DNA of 64,000 nt from Spiro-02 sp034114085. Lineage in GTDB: Bacteria > Spirochaetota > Spirochaetia > Sphaerochaetales > Sphaerochaetaceae. Below the pieces are notes generated by a model. That model made no database searches. It worked only from the letters and a program-made list of their open reading frames with translations, and was not told the DNA's origin. Of the stretch, positions 24,441 through 33,390 are shown one piece after another; positions within the stretch are counted from its first letter, which is position 1, and each line of letters starts with the position of its first letter. The translations under genes were made by a program, and so were the position numbers. The DNA lies in the NCBI GenBank assembly GCA_034114085.1, contig JAXEWB010000045.1:1-64000 (forward strand), read 5' to 3'.

Positions 24441-25814
24441 TTAATGAGCCAACGACCTAATTTTTTTGTTGTATTCCCATCTGAAGAAGAAAATCGTCAT
24501 AATCAGCGAGAAAAATTCAGCTATGACAAACGAATACCATACCCCGTCCAGACCGACGGCCTTGCCGAGGAGCCATGCGCTAGGCAGGACGAACATGATT
24601 TGTCGGGTAATCGACGTAATCATGCTAAGGAAGCCATCTCCAGTGGATTGGAATGTGGCCCCCAAAACGATGGAGATGCCGGCGCTGATAAAGCAGAGGC
24701 TGATCGCCGGCAGCGCGATGCGTCCAATGGACAGCATCTCTTCCGATGCGTTGAACATCATCAGCAGGGTTTCGGGGAACAGCTGGAAGATGATGGTGCC
24801 CAGAGCCATGATTGACACCGAGATAGCCATGCCGACTTTAAGAGCCTTGACCATCCGTTCTGGTTTCCTTGCTCCGTAGTTGTAGCCGAGGATGGGAATC
24901 AGACCACTGTTCAGACCGAAGATTGGCATGAATATGAACGACTGGAGCTTGAAGTATACACCGAACACAGCCGTGGCGGTGGTAGAGAACGCTATCAGTA
25001 TCTTGTTCAGGCCGACCGTCATGACCGTTCCGATCGACTGCATGATGATCGCGGGTACGCCGACTGCGTAGATTTCCTTGACCGTCTGTTTTTCCAGCCT
25101 GCATGCGCGGATCTTGACATGGACTTCCTTGTTCTTGCGGACAAAGATGATCGCCAACGTCATGGAGACGAACTGCCCGATAACAGTGGCGATTGCGGCG
25201 CCGACTACTCCCATGGGAGGCAGGCCTAGCCATCCAAAGATAAAAATCGGGTCGAGGATGATGTTCGTGATCGCTCCGGACATCTGTACGACCATTGGCC
25301 GTATCGTATCTCCGGTCGCCTGCATGATGCGTTCACAGGTCACGTCGATAAAGATCCCCAGCGAAAACACCAGACAGATACTGGTGTACCAAGTCCCCAT
25401 ATTGATCAATTCAGGATCGTCGGTGAATATTTTGAAGAACACTCTGGTGCATGTAAGACCAAGGACGGCGAACGCAGCCCAACTGATTGCCGCCAGCACG
25501 AGACCATTCGCAGCCGCGCTGTTCGCAGCGTCGTACCGCTTTTCGCCAAGTCTCCTGGACAGCAGTGAGTTTACACCGACGCTGGTTCCAATCGCCACCG
25601 CGATCATCAAGTTCTGTACTGGAAACGCCAAGGACACCGCGGTCAGCGCCTTTTCGCTGACTTGGGCGACGAAGATGCTGTCTACGATATTGTATAACGC
25701 CTGAATAAGCATGGAGAGCATGATCGGCAGGGACATGCTGACCAACAACCGGCCGACGGGCATGACGCCCATCTTGTTTTCTGCACGTTGTTCCATTTTC
25801 TGGATATTCCTCAT
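24441..25814 (-). CDS. MATE-family multidrug exporter
   Basis: The 457-residue protein has twelve predicted membrane helices in two similar halves. The first has P-I-M-L-S-M-L-I-Q-A-L-Y-N-I-V-D-S-I-F-V, the second P-A-I-I-M-Q-S-I-G-T-V and P-I-L-G-Y-N-Y-G-A-R, all typical of the DinF/NorM group. It exports cationic drugs or metabolites against Na+ or H+. A MerR/GyrI-type regulator gene lies upstream on the same strand. The start could be 25814 or ATG 25796. Confidence 0.9.
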   Translation of the reverse strand: MRNIQKMEQRAENKMGVMPVGRLLVSMSLPIMLSMLIQALYNIVDSIFVAQVSEKALTAVSLAFPVQNLMIAVAIGTSVGVNSLLSRRLGEKRYDAANSAAANGLVLAAISWAAFAVLGLTCTRVFFKIFTDDPELINMGTWYTSICLVFSLGIFIDVTCERIMQATGDTIRPMVVQMSGAITNIILDPIFIFGWLGLPPMGVVGAAIATVIGQFVSMTLAIIFVRKNKEVHVKIRACRLEKQTVKEIYAVGVPAIIMQSIGTVMTVGLNKILIAFSTTATAVFGVYFKLQSFIFMPIFGLNSGLIPILGYNYGARKPERMVKALKVGMAISVSIMALGTIIFQLFPETLLMMFNASEEMLSIGRIALPAISLCFISAGISIVLGATFQSTGDGFLSMITSITRQIMFVLPSAWLLGKAVGLDGVWYSFVIAEFFSLIMTIFFFRWEYNKKIRSLAH

Positions 25815-25976
25815 TATGTTTCAATCGCCGAAGAGATCCCCCCTCATTGACGATGAAAAGAAGAGACGGCTGGAAAGCCATCGACTGTCCCGCGACCTGA
25901 GAATACGACGGAAACATTCCGCGGGTTCTTGGGGATAGTAACCATGTATGTATCATAGGAAAAAATTAATGTAAAG

Positions 25977-26003
25977 AAGGAGGACCTGTGTTTGGCCCTC
26001 CTT
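25977..26003 (-). terminator. Terminator after the MerR-type regulator
   Basis: The 10 bp stem aaggagggcc/ggtcctcctt with loop aaacaca is followed on the minus strand by a T-rich tract. It separates the regulator transcript from the MATE gene. Confidence 0.75.
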
Positions 26004-26037
26004 GATGAAAAAATACGGTAAGCGTATTTGCCCAGGC

Positions 26038-26925
26038 TTAAAGACTATGTTTTCTGACTGGAACCTGTATCTCGGTAAGCCACTCCATCGGATCATCCTT
26101 GTTCCATATCCCGTCGATATACCGTTCCCTGGCATTCTGTGTCGGTTCGTAGTCGTTTTCCTCTATCCACTGGTAGATAAACGCATACGCCTTGCCGATT
26201 TCATCGAACGGTCCTTTGTGATAGATGCAGACCGCTTGCGTTGCGCCGATATCCTTGAACTTGGTGTTGGCCGTCTCCACGCCGCGCCGTTCGACGGCCT
26301 GGGCGTATTCCAGCTCGATGTCGGTGTGCCGGAATTCCTTTGCGGTATAGGTCACGTAGCAGTAATCCGGTTCGATGCACTTAAGTCCGGGATTTGCGTT
26401 CCGGCATTCCTCCCCAGCCTCGATGATGAACTTTGACATTTCTTGAAACGATGGAATGATTCCCGTCCGATAGAATACCGTATAGGCCGGTATAGTCTTT
26501 ACGATCACTTGATAGCTCATTGAGAATTCCTCCTGAATCTGCCGTAGCAGTGAATTGATCCGGGACTTCTGATCTTGCAAGTTCTTCAGCTCGGACTCCA
26601 CCATGTCCATTCGCTCCAAGAGGATTCCCGTCGCGTCATGTCCGGACATGATGCGCTGGATATCTTCTATGGAGAGCCCGATCTGGCGGTAGGCGATGAT
26701 CTCCTGCAATTCAATCAGTTGGGTATTGCGGTAGTACCGATAGCCGGTGGTGGCTTCGACATAGGCCGGTTTAAGCAATTGTGATTCATCATAGAACCGC
26801 AACGTCTTGACGGTAGTCTTCGTCATCTTTGAGAATTCTCCGATTGGTACGATCACTTTGTCGTCTTTCATCTGACGGATCGTGTCGTATGCCTCGTCCA
26901 ACTCCCATTCGTCTTTCGTATACAT
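26038..26925 (-). CDS. MerR-family regulator with GyrI-like effector domain (BmrR type)
   Basis: The 295-residue protein starts at ATG 26925 (aaggagatgcc). Residues about 35-105 are the MerR helix-turn-helix (I-G-E-F-S-K-M-T-K-T-T-V-K-T-L-R-F-Y-D-E), a coiled-coil linker follows, and residues about 140-295 are a GyrI-like drug-binding domain. An extra 33-residue acidic N-terminal segment precedes the HTH and is unusual. By analogy with BmrR it should activate an exporter gene when drugs bind, and the MATE gene downstream is the obvious target. Confidence 0.85.
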   Translation of the reverse strand: MYTKDEWELDEAYDTIRQMKDDKVIVPIGEFSKMTKTTVKTLRFYDESQLLKPAYVEATTGYRYYRNTQLIELQEIIAYRQIGLSIEDIQRIMSGHDATGILLERMDMVESELKNLQDQKSRINSLLRQIQEEFSMSYQVIVKTIPAYTVFYRTGIIPSFQEMSKFIIEAGEECRNANPGLKCIEPDYCYVTYTAKEFRHTDIELEYAQAVERRGVETANTKFKDIGATQAVCIYHKGPFDEIGKAYAFIYQWIEENDYEPTQNARERYIDGIWNKDDPMEWLTEIQVPVRKHSL

Positions 26926-27156
26926 GGCATCTCCTTGTCCCGCACCAAACTCTACGGCCTCCCGTAAGAGGAGGGTCAAGCGTAATTGTAAAAATTTGAA
27001 AAAAGTAGCGTATCCCCTTCGGAGTTATGGCGCTGAGAAGCTTCGGAATGTTCCATGTCACTGGAAATATATGAGATGTATTGTCCGTCTCTATTGCTCG
27101 GTAAAGACGTCGCATGTGCGCGGGCGCTTCTGCGCCGAGGCCTCCATCTGACGGCA

Positions 27157-28449
27157 TTAGCCTGTAAGTCCCGTTCGCTTGCGATAATTCTCCATGCAGT
27201 CAGGAATCTTGTGTTCGTCGACTTTCATCAGCAACAGCCCTCCCACGATGAACAGTACGACCAGGCTGATGATCCCTAGGCGATTGCTACCGGAAAGTAC
27301 TGTGACCACGCCGACTAGTAGCGGGCCTACGATCGCCGCGAACTTTCCGAGCATGTTGAAGAATCCGAAGAACTGGGCGGACTGCTCCTGTGGAATCAAC
27401 CGGGTATAATAGCTCCGGCTCAACGCCTGTATGCCGCCTTGGAACAGACCGATCATGCAGGCCAGCAGGTAGAAGTGGATCGGCTTCGTCATGAAGAATC
27501 CCATGACTGCGATCAGCCCATAGGCGCAGATGGCGATCAGCAACGCCCGCTTGATACCGACTTTGTGTCCGAACCAATTGTATGCCAAAGCCGCGGGGAA
27601 CGCTACGAACTGAGTGATCAGCAACGCTACGATCAGCGATTCACTGGGGAACCCCAGCGCCGTACCATAATCGACCGCCATACGGATAATCGTATCGACG
27701 CCGTCGATATAGCACCAGTAGGCGAGTAGGAAGAGTCCTGTGACCTTCAACGTCCTGATCGCCCGGAAGGTGCCTCTGATTTGGGAAAAACCTTGCTTGA
27801 CCGCCTCGCCGACCGTATAACGTTTTTTTCCCTTCGGCTCTTTGACGAATAGAAACAGTGGAAGGGAGAATGCCAGCCACCAGACCGCCACGGACATGAA
27901 GGACGCCCGGACGGCGGCGGCTTCATCTGGAAGCCCGAACCACCTGGGGTTCAGATACATCAGCACATTGACCAGGAACAGCAGCCCTCCTCCGATGTAG
28001 CCAAGGCTAAAGCCGAGGGAGGATACGAAATCTACTTTCTTTTCCGAAGCGACTGATGGCAATAATGAATCGTAGAACGTATTGGCACCACTGAAACCGA
28101 TTGTCGCTGTGATATAGAATACGACTGCCAGCGGCCAATTTCCCGCGGCGACAAACCAGAGCGCCCCGGTCATGATCGCTCCCAGGAACGCGAAGAACGT
28201 GAGCAGCCGCTTGCGGTAGCTCCCGTTGTCCGCTATTGCTCCCAGGACCGGCGCCATGGCCGCGACGCAGATTGAGGCGATGGAATTCGCCAGGCCGAGA
28301 TAGAACGTGCTCTGCTGGCTTGTCGCTGACGAGGACCAATAGGAACTGAAAAAGACGGGAAAGAACCCCGCCATGACCGTCGTCGCGAAGGCACTGTTCG
28401 CCCAATCGTACAAGGACCATGAAACAATCGCTTTGCGAGAGTCCTGCAT
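27157..28449 (-). CDS. MFS transporter, Atg22/UMF1 type
   Basis: The 430-residue protein has about twelve membrane helices. W-S-L-Y-D-W-A-N-S-A-F-A at residues 10-21 is the signature of the Atg22-like UMF1 branch of the major facilitator superfamily. Y-Y-T-R-L-I-P-Q-E-Q-S-A-Q-F-F-G-F-F in the second half is also typical. Members of this branch are thought to export amino acids or other small solutes, but bacterial substrates are not established. Confidence 0.88.
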   Translation of the reverse strand: MQDSRKAIVSWSLYDWANSAFATTVMAGFFPVFFSSYWSSSATSQQSTFYLGLANSIASICVAAMAPVLGAIADNGSYRKRLLTFFAFLGAIMTGALWFVAAGNWPLAVVFYITATIGFSGANTFYDSLLPSVASEKKVDFVSSLGFSLGYIGGGLLFLVNVLMYLNPRWFGLPDEAAAVRASFMSVAVWWLAFSLPLFLFVKEPKGKKRYTVGEAVKQGFSQIRGTFRAIRTLKVTGLFLLAYWCYIDGVDTIIRMAVDYGTALGFPSESLIVALLITQFVAFPAALAYNWFGHKVGIKRALLIAICAYGLIAVMGFFMTKPIHFYLLACMIGLFQGGIQALSRSYYTRLIPQEQSAQFFGFFNMLGKFAAIVGPLLVGVVTVLSGSNRLGIISLVVLFIVGGLLLMKVDEHKIPDCMENYRKRTGLTG

Positions 28450-28718
28450 GAGGAAACCTCCTGGGTTCTTGGTGAAGATTTGTGTTTCCAGTGTAGCGTA
28501 TCCGCTACAGTCCTGTCACTTGAAATAATGAATGATCCATGAGAAGTCCATGGGGATTCCGTGGCATGGTTACATGGCTGAGAGCGGTTTCTGATAGAGT
28601 ATGAGGCAAAAAGATTGCCTAAGATGCAGCTTTTATACTATTCTCCGGCTGATGGGCAATGTGTCCGGTTCCTTTATCATGTTGCAAGTAGATGAACTTT
28701 ATACGTGGAGAGAGTGAT
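28450..28718. other. Divergent intergenic region upstream of aspartate kinase
   Basis: This 269-base region holds the divergent promoters of the MFS and aspartate kinase genes, which I cannot place exactly. A lysine riboswitch would be expected in some lineages here, but I do not see its conserved core. Confidence 0.35.
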
Positions 28719-30065
28719 ATGACAGGTATGCAGATGTCTGGAAAGCAAGCGAAACGGAATATAGTGGTATGCAAATTCGGAGGAAGTTCCGTCGCTGATG
28801 CGGATCATGTGAAGAAGGTCAGGGCTATTCTTGAAGCGGATAGCCGCAGGAGTATCGTTGTTGTCTCAGCTCCCGGCCGTCGTTCGAAGGACGATGACAA
28901 GGTGACGGACCTGTTGTACGCCTGCAACAAACTTGTTCAGGATGGCAAGTCCTGCAAGGAGCTGTTCAAAAAGATTTCCAGCCGTTATACGGATATCCTG
29001 ACCGGTCTTGGCATGAAAGCTGATTTCCTCAAGCCTGTTCTCGATGAAGTCCGTCGGTGCATCGACGCTGGACATGGAACCGACTATGCCGCCAGCCGTG
29101 GTGAATATTTGAGCGCACGCCTAGTCGCTGAATATCTCGGCTGGACGTTTCTCGATACTGCCGATGTCGTGGTAATCAATCATGACGGTACCGTCCACCC
29201 CGCGACATGGCAAAAGCTTTCCGAATCTCTTGATCCAAAAGGAAAGTATGTGATTCCCGGTTTTTATGGTGCGACTGCTGATGGCGTAGTAAAGACCTTC
29301 TCCCGTGGCGGTTCCGATATCACCGGCGCCATCATGGCACGTGCCGTCGGCGCCGACCTCTATGAGAACTGGACCGATGTTTCAGGTGTCTTCATGGCTG
29401 ATCCCCGTCTGATTCCCGAAGCAAAGGTTGTCCAGACCATGACCTACAAGGAGGTCCGGGAGCTTGCCGAAGTCGGGGCCGGGGTATTCCACGAAGAAGC
29501 TATCGCTCCCGTGATGGATGCCGGCATCCCCATAAACGTCAAGAATACCAACGACCCGTCGGCGCCCGGGACGATGATCGTTCCCTCCAGGGATTGTGCC
29601 GATATCCCGTTGGTTGGAGTTTCCTCCCGCAACGGTTACAGCAGCATTTCGCTACACAAGATGATGCTGTTCAAAAGGACGGGTATCCGCCATGCGTTGC
29701 TTACCATGCTTCATGTGTTCGGTATTCGCCCGGAATTCTCGCTTGTCGGGATTGATTCCATAGTATGGTTCTATGATTCCAAACAAGCCTCGGAGAGCGT
29801 TCTTGAGGCCATGAAGACTCGTCTGAAAGATGAGTTCGAGTTGGATTCCATCACCGTCTCATCTGGATATGCGGTTGTGGGCGTAGTGGGCGAGGGAATC
29901 ATGGGGATGTCCGATATGCTTTCCAAAGCGACTTCCGCGTTGTCCCGACAGAACATCTCCCTTGAATTTCTCAATTACGGTGCATCCGACACTTCTTGCC
30001 TGTTCGGAGTGCGAAGTGGAGCCAAAGACGAGACGGTACGGGCGTTGTACGAGGCGTTGGCGTAA
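28719..30065 (+). CDS. lysC: Aspartate kinase, monofunctional
   Basis: The 448-residue enzyme begins at ATG 28719 (ggagagag four bases upstream); an earlier ATG at 28692 has no such site. V-C-K-F-G-G-S-S-V at about residues 17-25 is the kinase signature. S-R-G-G-S-D-I-T-G and E-N-W-T-D-V-S-G-V follow, and the C-terminal 150 residues form two ACT domains for feedback control by lysine or threonine. It phosphorylates aspartate as the first step toward lysine, threonine and methionine. Its layout resembles the LysC/aspartokinase III group. Confidence 0.92.
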   Translation: MTGMQMSGKQAKRNIVVCKFGGSSVADADHVKKVRAILEADSRRSIVVVSAPGRRSKDDDKVTDLLYACNKLVQDGKSCKELFKKISSRYTDILTGLGMKADFLKPVLDEVRRCIDAGHGTDYAASRGEYLSARLVAEYLGWTFLDTADVVVINHDGTVHPATWQKLSESLDPKGKYVIPGFYGATADGVVKTFSRGGSDITGAIMARAVGADLYENWTDVSGVFMADPRLIPEAKVVQTMTYKEVRELAEVGAGVFHEEAIAPVMDAGIPINVKNTNDPSAPGTMIVPSRDCADIPLVGVSSRNGYSSISLHKMMLFKRTGIRHALLTMLHVFGIRPEFSLVGIDSIVWFYDSKQASESVLEAMKTRLKDEFELDSITVSSGYAVVGVVGEGIMGMSDMLSKATSALSRQNISLEFLNYGASDTSCLFGVRSGAKDETVRALYEALA

Positions 30066-30277
30066 CGGATTGTTGTTTTTAGTCGGAATGATGATGATGA
30101 ACGCCGCGGGGCAGTGAGAGCTGTATCGCGGTGTTGCTGTCCGTATCGCCATTGTAATGTTCATCCAGCGACTGACCTGCGATCACGAATCCTCTTTTCC
30201 TGTTTGCGACCGATCCTATTGACTGTCCATGGTTGCCGATACCCGATGGAGACTGTCTCGGCGCCACCTCCAATCCA

Positions 30278-30307
30278 CTAAAAAAAACGGTCCACCGAAG
30301 TGGACCG
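30278..30307 (-). terminator. Terminator of the MsmK-type ATPase gene
   Basis: The perfect 8 bp stem cggtccac/gtggaccg with a 4-base loop is followed on the minus strand by eight T residues. Confidence 0.88.
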
Positions 30308-30330
30308 GATACAACCTGTTTCGTGATGAA

Positions 30331-31425
30331 TTAGCGGATGGCCAACTCAGTCTCAAGATCAAAGAACTTCGCCTTCGCCATATCAGGAATCAGAGAAATC
30401 TTCTCTTCGACGCCGATGGTTACGTTTGGATCAATCTTGCCGATAACCTGGTTCTTGGAAGTCGCCACATATACGTGGGTTTCAGAACCGAGCGGTTCAA
30501 CGACGCTGACCTGTCCGTCGATAGTCTCTCCATCTTTGGGAGTGTGGCTGAAAGTCACATCTTCCGGGCGAATGCCGAAGGTTACTGACTTTCCGACATA
30601 CGGGGTCAACAGCTTCTTCTGCTTGTCATTGAGCTTCAGGCGGAACGTACCTTCATTCGCATACAAGTCACTGCCTTCCGCTTCGATGGCGACTTCCAGG
30701 AAGTTCATGGGAGGAGAACCGATGAATCCTGCGACAAACTTGTTGTTCGGGTTGTTGTACAGCTCGAGCGGGCCGCCGATCTGCTGGATGACACCAAGCT
30801 TCATGACGACGATCTTGTCGGCCATGGTCAGGGCTTCGACCTGGTCATGGGTAACATAGATCATGGTCGCCTTGAGGCGATTGTGCAGAGCGGAAATTTC
30901 TGCTCTCATCTGAACACGGAGTTTCGCGTCGAGGTTGGACAACGGTTCGTCGAACAGGAATACCTTTGGCTTACGAACAATCGCACGACCTACGGCGACA
31001 CGCTGGCGCTGACCACCGGACAGAGCCTTCGGCTTTCTTTCAAGCAATTCCTCGATGTCAAGGATTTTCGCGGCTTCACGGACACGCTGGTCGATCTCTT
31101 CCTTGGGGAACTTGCGAATCTTCAGACCGAACGCCATGTTATCATAGACGGTCATGTGAGGATACAGGGCATAGTTCTGGAATACCATCGCGATGTCGCG
31201 ATCTTTCGGGGGGACGTCGTTGACGAGTTTTCCGTCAATCAGCAGTTCGCCGCTGGAAATGTCTTCCAAACCGGCGACCATGCGCAAGGTCGTGGATTTA
31301 CCGCAGCCGGAAGGGCCGACGAGAACCACGAATTCCCTGTCCAGAATGTCAATGTTGACATTGTCGACAGCCTTGACGCCACCATCATAGATTTTGCAGA
31401 TATTTTTCAATTCTACAGTGGCCAT
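30331..31425 (-). CDS. Sugar ABC transporter ATPase, MsmK/UgpC type
   Basis: The 364-residue ATPase has Walker A G-P-S-G-C-G-K-S-T, signature L-S-G-G-Q-R-Q-R, Walker B V-F-L-F-D-E-P and the H-loop T-H-D-Q. A C-terminal TOBE/OB region from about 240 is typical of the CUT1 family. It stands alone with its own promoter and terminator, as MsmK-like shared ATPases do. Since the mannoside permeases at 9663-11349 lack an ATPase gene, this protein is the likely common energiser for them and for other CUT1 systems in the genome. Confidence 0.92.
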   Translation of the reverse strand: MATVELKNICKIYDGGVKAVDNVNIDILDREFVVLVGPSGCGKSTTLRMVAGLEDISSGELLIDGKLVNDVPPKDRDIAMVFQNYALYPHMTVYDNMAFGLKIRKFPKEEIDQRVREAAKILDIEELLERKPKALSGGQRQRVAVGRAIVRKPKVFLFDEPLSNLDAKLRVQMRAEISALHNRLKATMIYVTHDQVEALTMADKIVVMKLGVIQQIGGPLELYNNPNNKFVAGFIGSPPMNFLEVAIEAEGSDLYANEGTFRLKLNDKQKKLLTPYVGKSVTFGIRPEDVTFSHTPKDGETIDGQVSVVEPLGSETHVYVATSKNQVIGKIDPNVTIGVEEKISLIPDMAKAKFFDLETELAIR

Positions 31426-31456
31426 TAGGACCTCCTAATTTATCTTATTACCTTTT

Positions 31457-31485
31457 ATTCTAACCCGACAATTTTCACCTGTCAA
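31457..31485 (-). promoter_or_regulatory. Consensus promoter of the MsmK-type gene
   Basis: On the minus strand TTGACA (31485-31480) and TAGAAT (31462-31457) are 17 bases apart, and an aggagg site precedes ATG 31425. Confidence 0.8.
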
Positions 31486-31489
31486 ACTA

Positions 31490-32045
31490 AAAAACTAGGA
31501 AACGAACGAAAAATTGGTTTGTTGAATCTCATGCCGTCTCATTGCGAGTATCCGTTTCCTATCTGCATGTTGATAAAGCCGCACCTGATTCTTCATACCC
31601 GGAAACGCTTTATATGGGAACGACATGGGATTCCCGCCGAAAACGGCTGGTAAAATATACGAATGTGCCTTGTTTTTTCTCATATGAAATCGTCAACTAC
31701 AATCGGCTCCTACCCATCTCTCCAAAAACAGGAGAGCGGGGGGGCTGAATGAACGAAAAGGCTTGCAAGAAACGCCTGATGGTTTTGTCTGACTCCGATG
31801 CTTCCCGTTGCGTTGTTCTCGCGAATGAGCGTTCGCGCTCTGTTTTTTCGTCGCTCTTGCCGCCCAAGGAGTCCGCCTTTGAAAAAATAGTGTAGGGGCA
31901 GGATTCTGTGTGACCGCAAGTCTCTCCCTCATTATAAAAATTGGGGGCTTCGGTGGTATCTTTTGAATTGGGATGATGTCGCCCCATGATACCCATGACA
32001 ATAAAAATCCTGCCGAACCAGGGAAATGTGTAGTATAATTATGGT
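31490..32045. other. Long region without a convincing gene; possible small RNA
   Basis: No frame here has coding character. The plus strand holds a short perfect hairpin followed by tgtttttt at about 31827-31846 (gagcg-ttcg-cgctc), a good terminator shape without a gene before it. A ctctcc/ggagag hairpin lies near 31716-31735. Together they could bound a small RNA of 100-150 bases. The MEMO gene begins at 32046 with tagtataat just upstream at about 32031. Confidence 0.3.
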
Positions 32046-32876
32046 ATGAAAAGAATAGCCCGTTTTGCAGGTCTGTGGTATCCTGATAATCCCCAAGAGC
32101 TTTCGTTGATTGTCGCTCCCCATGGCTCGCACAAAAGAACGAGCGAAGAACGTGGCGCATATCGGTTCGCGGTACTCCCTCATGCGGGGTTGTATTACAG
32201 CGGAGCGTTAATCGTCTCTTTCTTCTCAGCGTTGTCGGAGGACGTGGATCATGTCATCATTCTCGCGCCGTCCCATTATCATTACCTGAAACCCGGTGTA
32301 CTGTATACCTCCCGGTTCACAGAATCGGAGACTCCGTTCGGCTCCGTCCCGACGATTCCGCTTGGCGTCTCGGATAGTATCCTGGACAACCAGGCGATTG
32401 CCGACGAGCATGCGGTGGAGATGTTCCTGCCGTTCATCGCCGCCAGAGGCGGCCTGTCGGTTTCGTATGGGCTGATCAGCCAGATCCCCGGCCAGGATGA
32501 AGTCCTTGCCATGGCGAAGAAGCTGTCGCCGTTGATTGGGGAGCGAACCGCGGTAATCGCTTCAAGCGACTTCACCCATTACGGCAGACGTTTCAACTAT
32601 ATGCCATTTGGTCCTCGTGCTGTAGAAAAAGTAGTTCAGAATGACTTGCTATGTGCAGAATTACTGGTAAAATGCGATATTGCGGACATCATTCCGACAT
32701 ATACCACCGGCACAATCTGTGGTATAGCCCCCGCGATGATCACGAGCTGTCTGGCGCATATGCAAGGACTGTCCGGCCATGTCGCCGGCCATTCAACGTC
32801 GCTCGACAAAGGCGGTGGCCGGGACGATGATTTTGTCTCGTATGTAACGGTATTCTGGGGGGAACATCATGAATAG
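32046..32876 (+). CDS. amrB: AmmeMemoRadiSam system protein B (MEMO family)
   Basis: The 276-residue protein is a bacterial MEMO homologue. It has A-V-L-P-H-A-G-L-Y-Y-S-G-A near residue 45 and I-I-L-A-P-S-H-Y-H near residue 74. D-E-H-A-V-E-M-F-L-P-F, S-S-D-F-T-H-Y-G and C-G-I-A-P complete the dioxygenase-like core. Such proteins resemble class III nonhaem-iron dioxygenases. It overlaps the AMMECR1 gene by 8 bases and forms a three-gene operon with it and a radical SAM enzyme. The reaction of this conserved trio is not settled. Confidence 0.9.
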   Translation: MKRIARFAGLWYPDNPQELSLIVAPHGSHKRTSEERGAYRFAVLPHAGLYYSGALIVSFFSALSEDVDHVIILAPSHYHYLKPGVLYTSRFTESETPFGSVPTIPLGVSDSILDNQAIADEHAVEMFLPFIAARGGLSVSYGLISQIPGQDEVLAMAKKLSPLIGERTAVIASSDFTHYGRRFNYMPFGPRAVEKVVQNDLLCAELLVKCDIADIIPTYTTGTICGIAPAMITSCLAHMQGLSGHVAGHSTSLDKGGGRDDDFVSYVTVFWGEHHE

Positions 32877-33390
32877 GGAACGACAACGGGAACTGCTGAA
32901 AATCGCCAGGGACTCCATCAGGGCCGAGTTCACCGGCGAACGTCTGAAAATCTCTCCGTCCAGTGAAGAATTCGGTGCGTTCGTGACCTTGCGTAAACAA
33001 GGGGAGTTGCGGGGGTGCATCGGATATATGGTTCCGATCTGCCCGTTGAATGAACAGGTCGCCCGGCTTGCATGTTCCGCGGCGTTCGAGGACTATCGTT
33101 TTCCCCGTCTGGAGGAGTCGGAACTTTCTTTGTGTACAATCGAGATATCGCTGCTTTCACCACCGCGGCGGATTTCATCAGTCGATGAATTCATGCTGGG
33201 AACGCAGGGCATTATCATGACCGCCGCAGGCCGTCGCGCCGTATTCTTGCCCCAAGTCGCGGAAGAGACGGGGTGGAGCAAGGAGGAGCTGCTTGCCGCA
33301 CTGTCTCGAAAGGCTGGTCTTGCCGCCGACGCTTGGAAAAGCTCCTCCGCGACGTTCGACGTCTTTACCGCGGAGATGTTTTCTGAATGA
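32869..33390 (+). CDS. amrA: AmmeMemoRadiSam system protein A (AMMECR1 family)
   Basis: The 173-residue protein carries the AMMECR1 hallmark L-R-G-C-I-G at residues 47-52. P-R-R-I-S and Q-G-I-I-M follow, and the segment V-F-L-P-Q-V-A-E-E-T-G-W is typical of bacterial members. It overlaps the MEMO gene on its left and the radical SAM gene on its right (4 bases), so translation of all three is coupled. The family's role is unknown; a link to modification of a protein or nucleotide partner has been suggested for the trio. Confidence 0.9.
   Translation: MNRERQRELLKIARDSIRAEFTGERLKISPSSEEFGAFVTLRKQGELRGCIGYMVPICPLNEQVARLACSAAFEDYRFPRLEESELSLCTIEISLLSPPRRISSVDEFMLGTQGIIMTAAGRRAVFLPQVAEETGWSKEELLAALSRKAGLAADAWKSSSATFDVFTAEMFSE

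Noticed and set aside
28450..28718. Lysine riboswitch upstream of aspartate kinase
   Set aside because: I do not find the conserved lysine-riboswitch core segments in this leader.
30079..30273. Minus-strand 64-codon frame with a terminal His run between aspartate kinase and the MsmK-type gene
   Set aside because: It has no ribosome-binding site or homology that I recognise, and it lies beyond the MsmK terminator.
31949..32034. Start of a tmRNA or RNase P RNA in the gap before the MEMO gene
   Set aside because: A gggggcttcggtgg segment resembles a tmRNA start only loosely; no tag reading frame or conserved P-RNA core is found.
31693..32160. Long minus-strand frame overlapping the start of the MEMO gene
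   Set aside because: The translation is Arg/Ser/Pro-rich with no motif, and it overlaps the well-supported MEMO gene.
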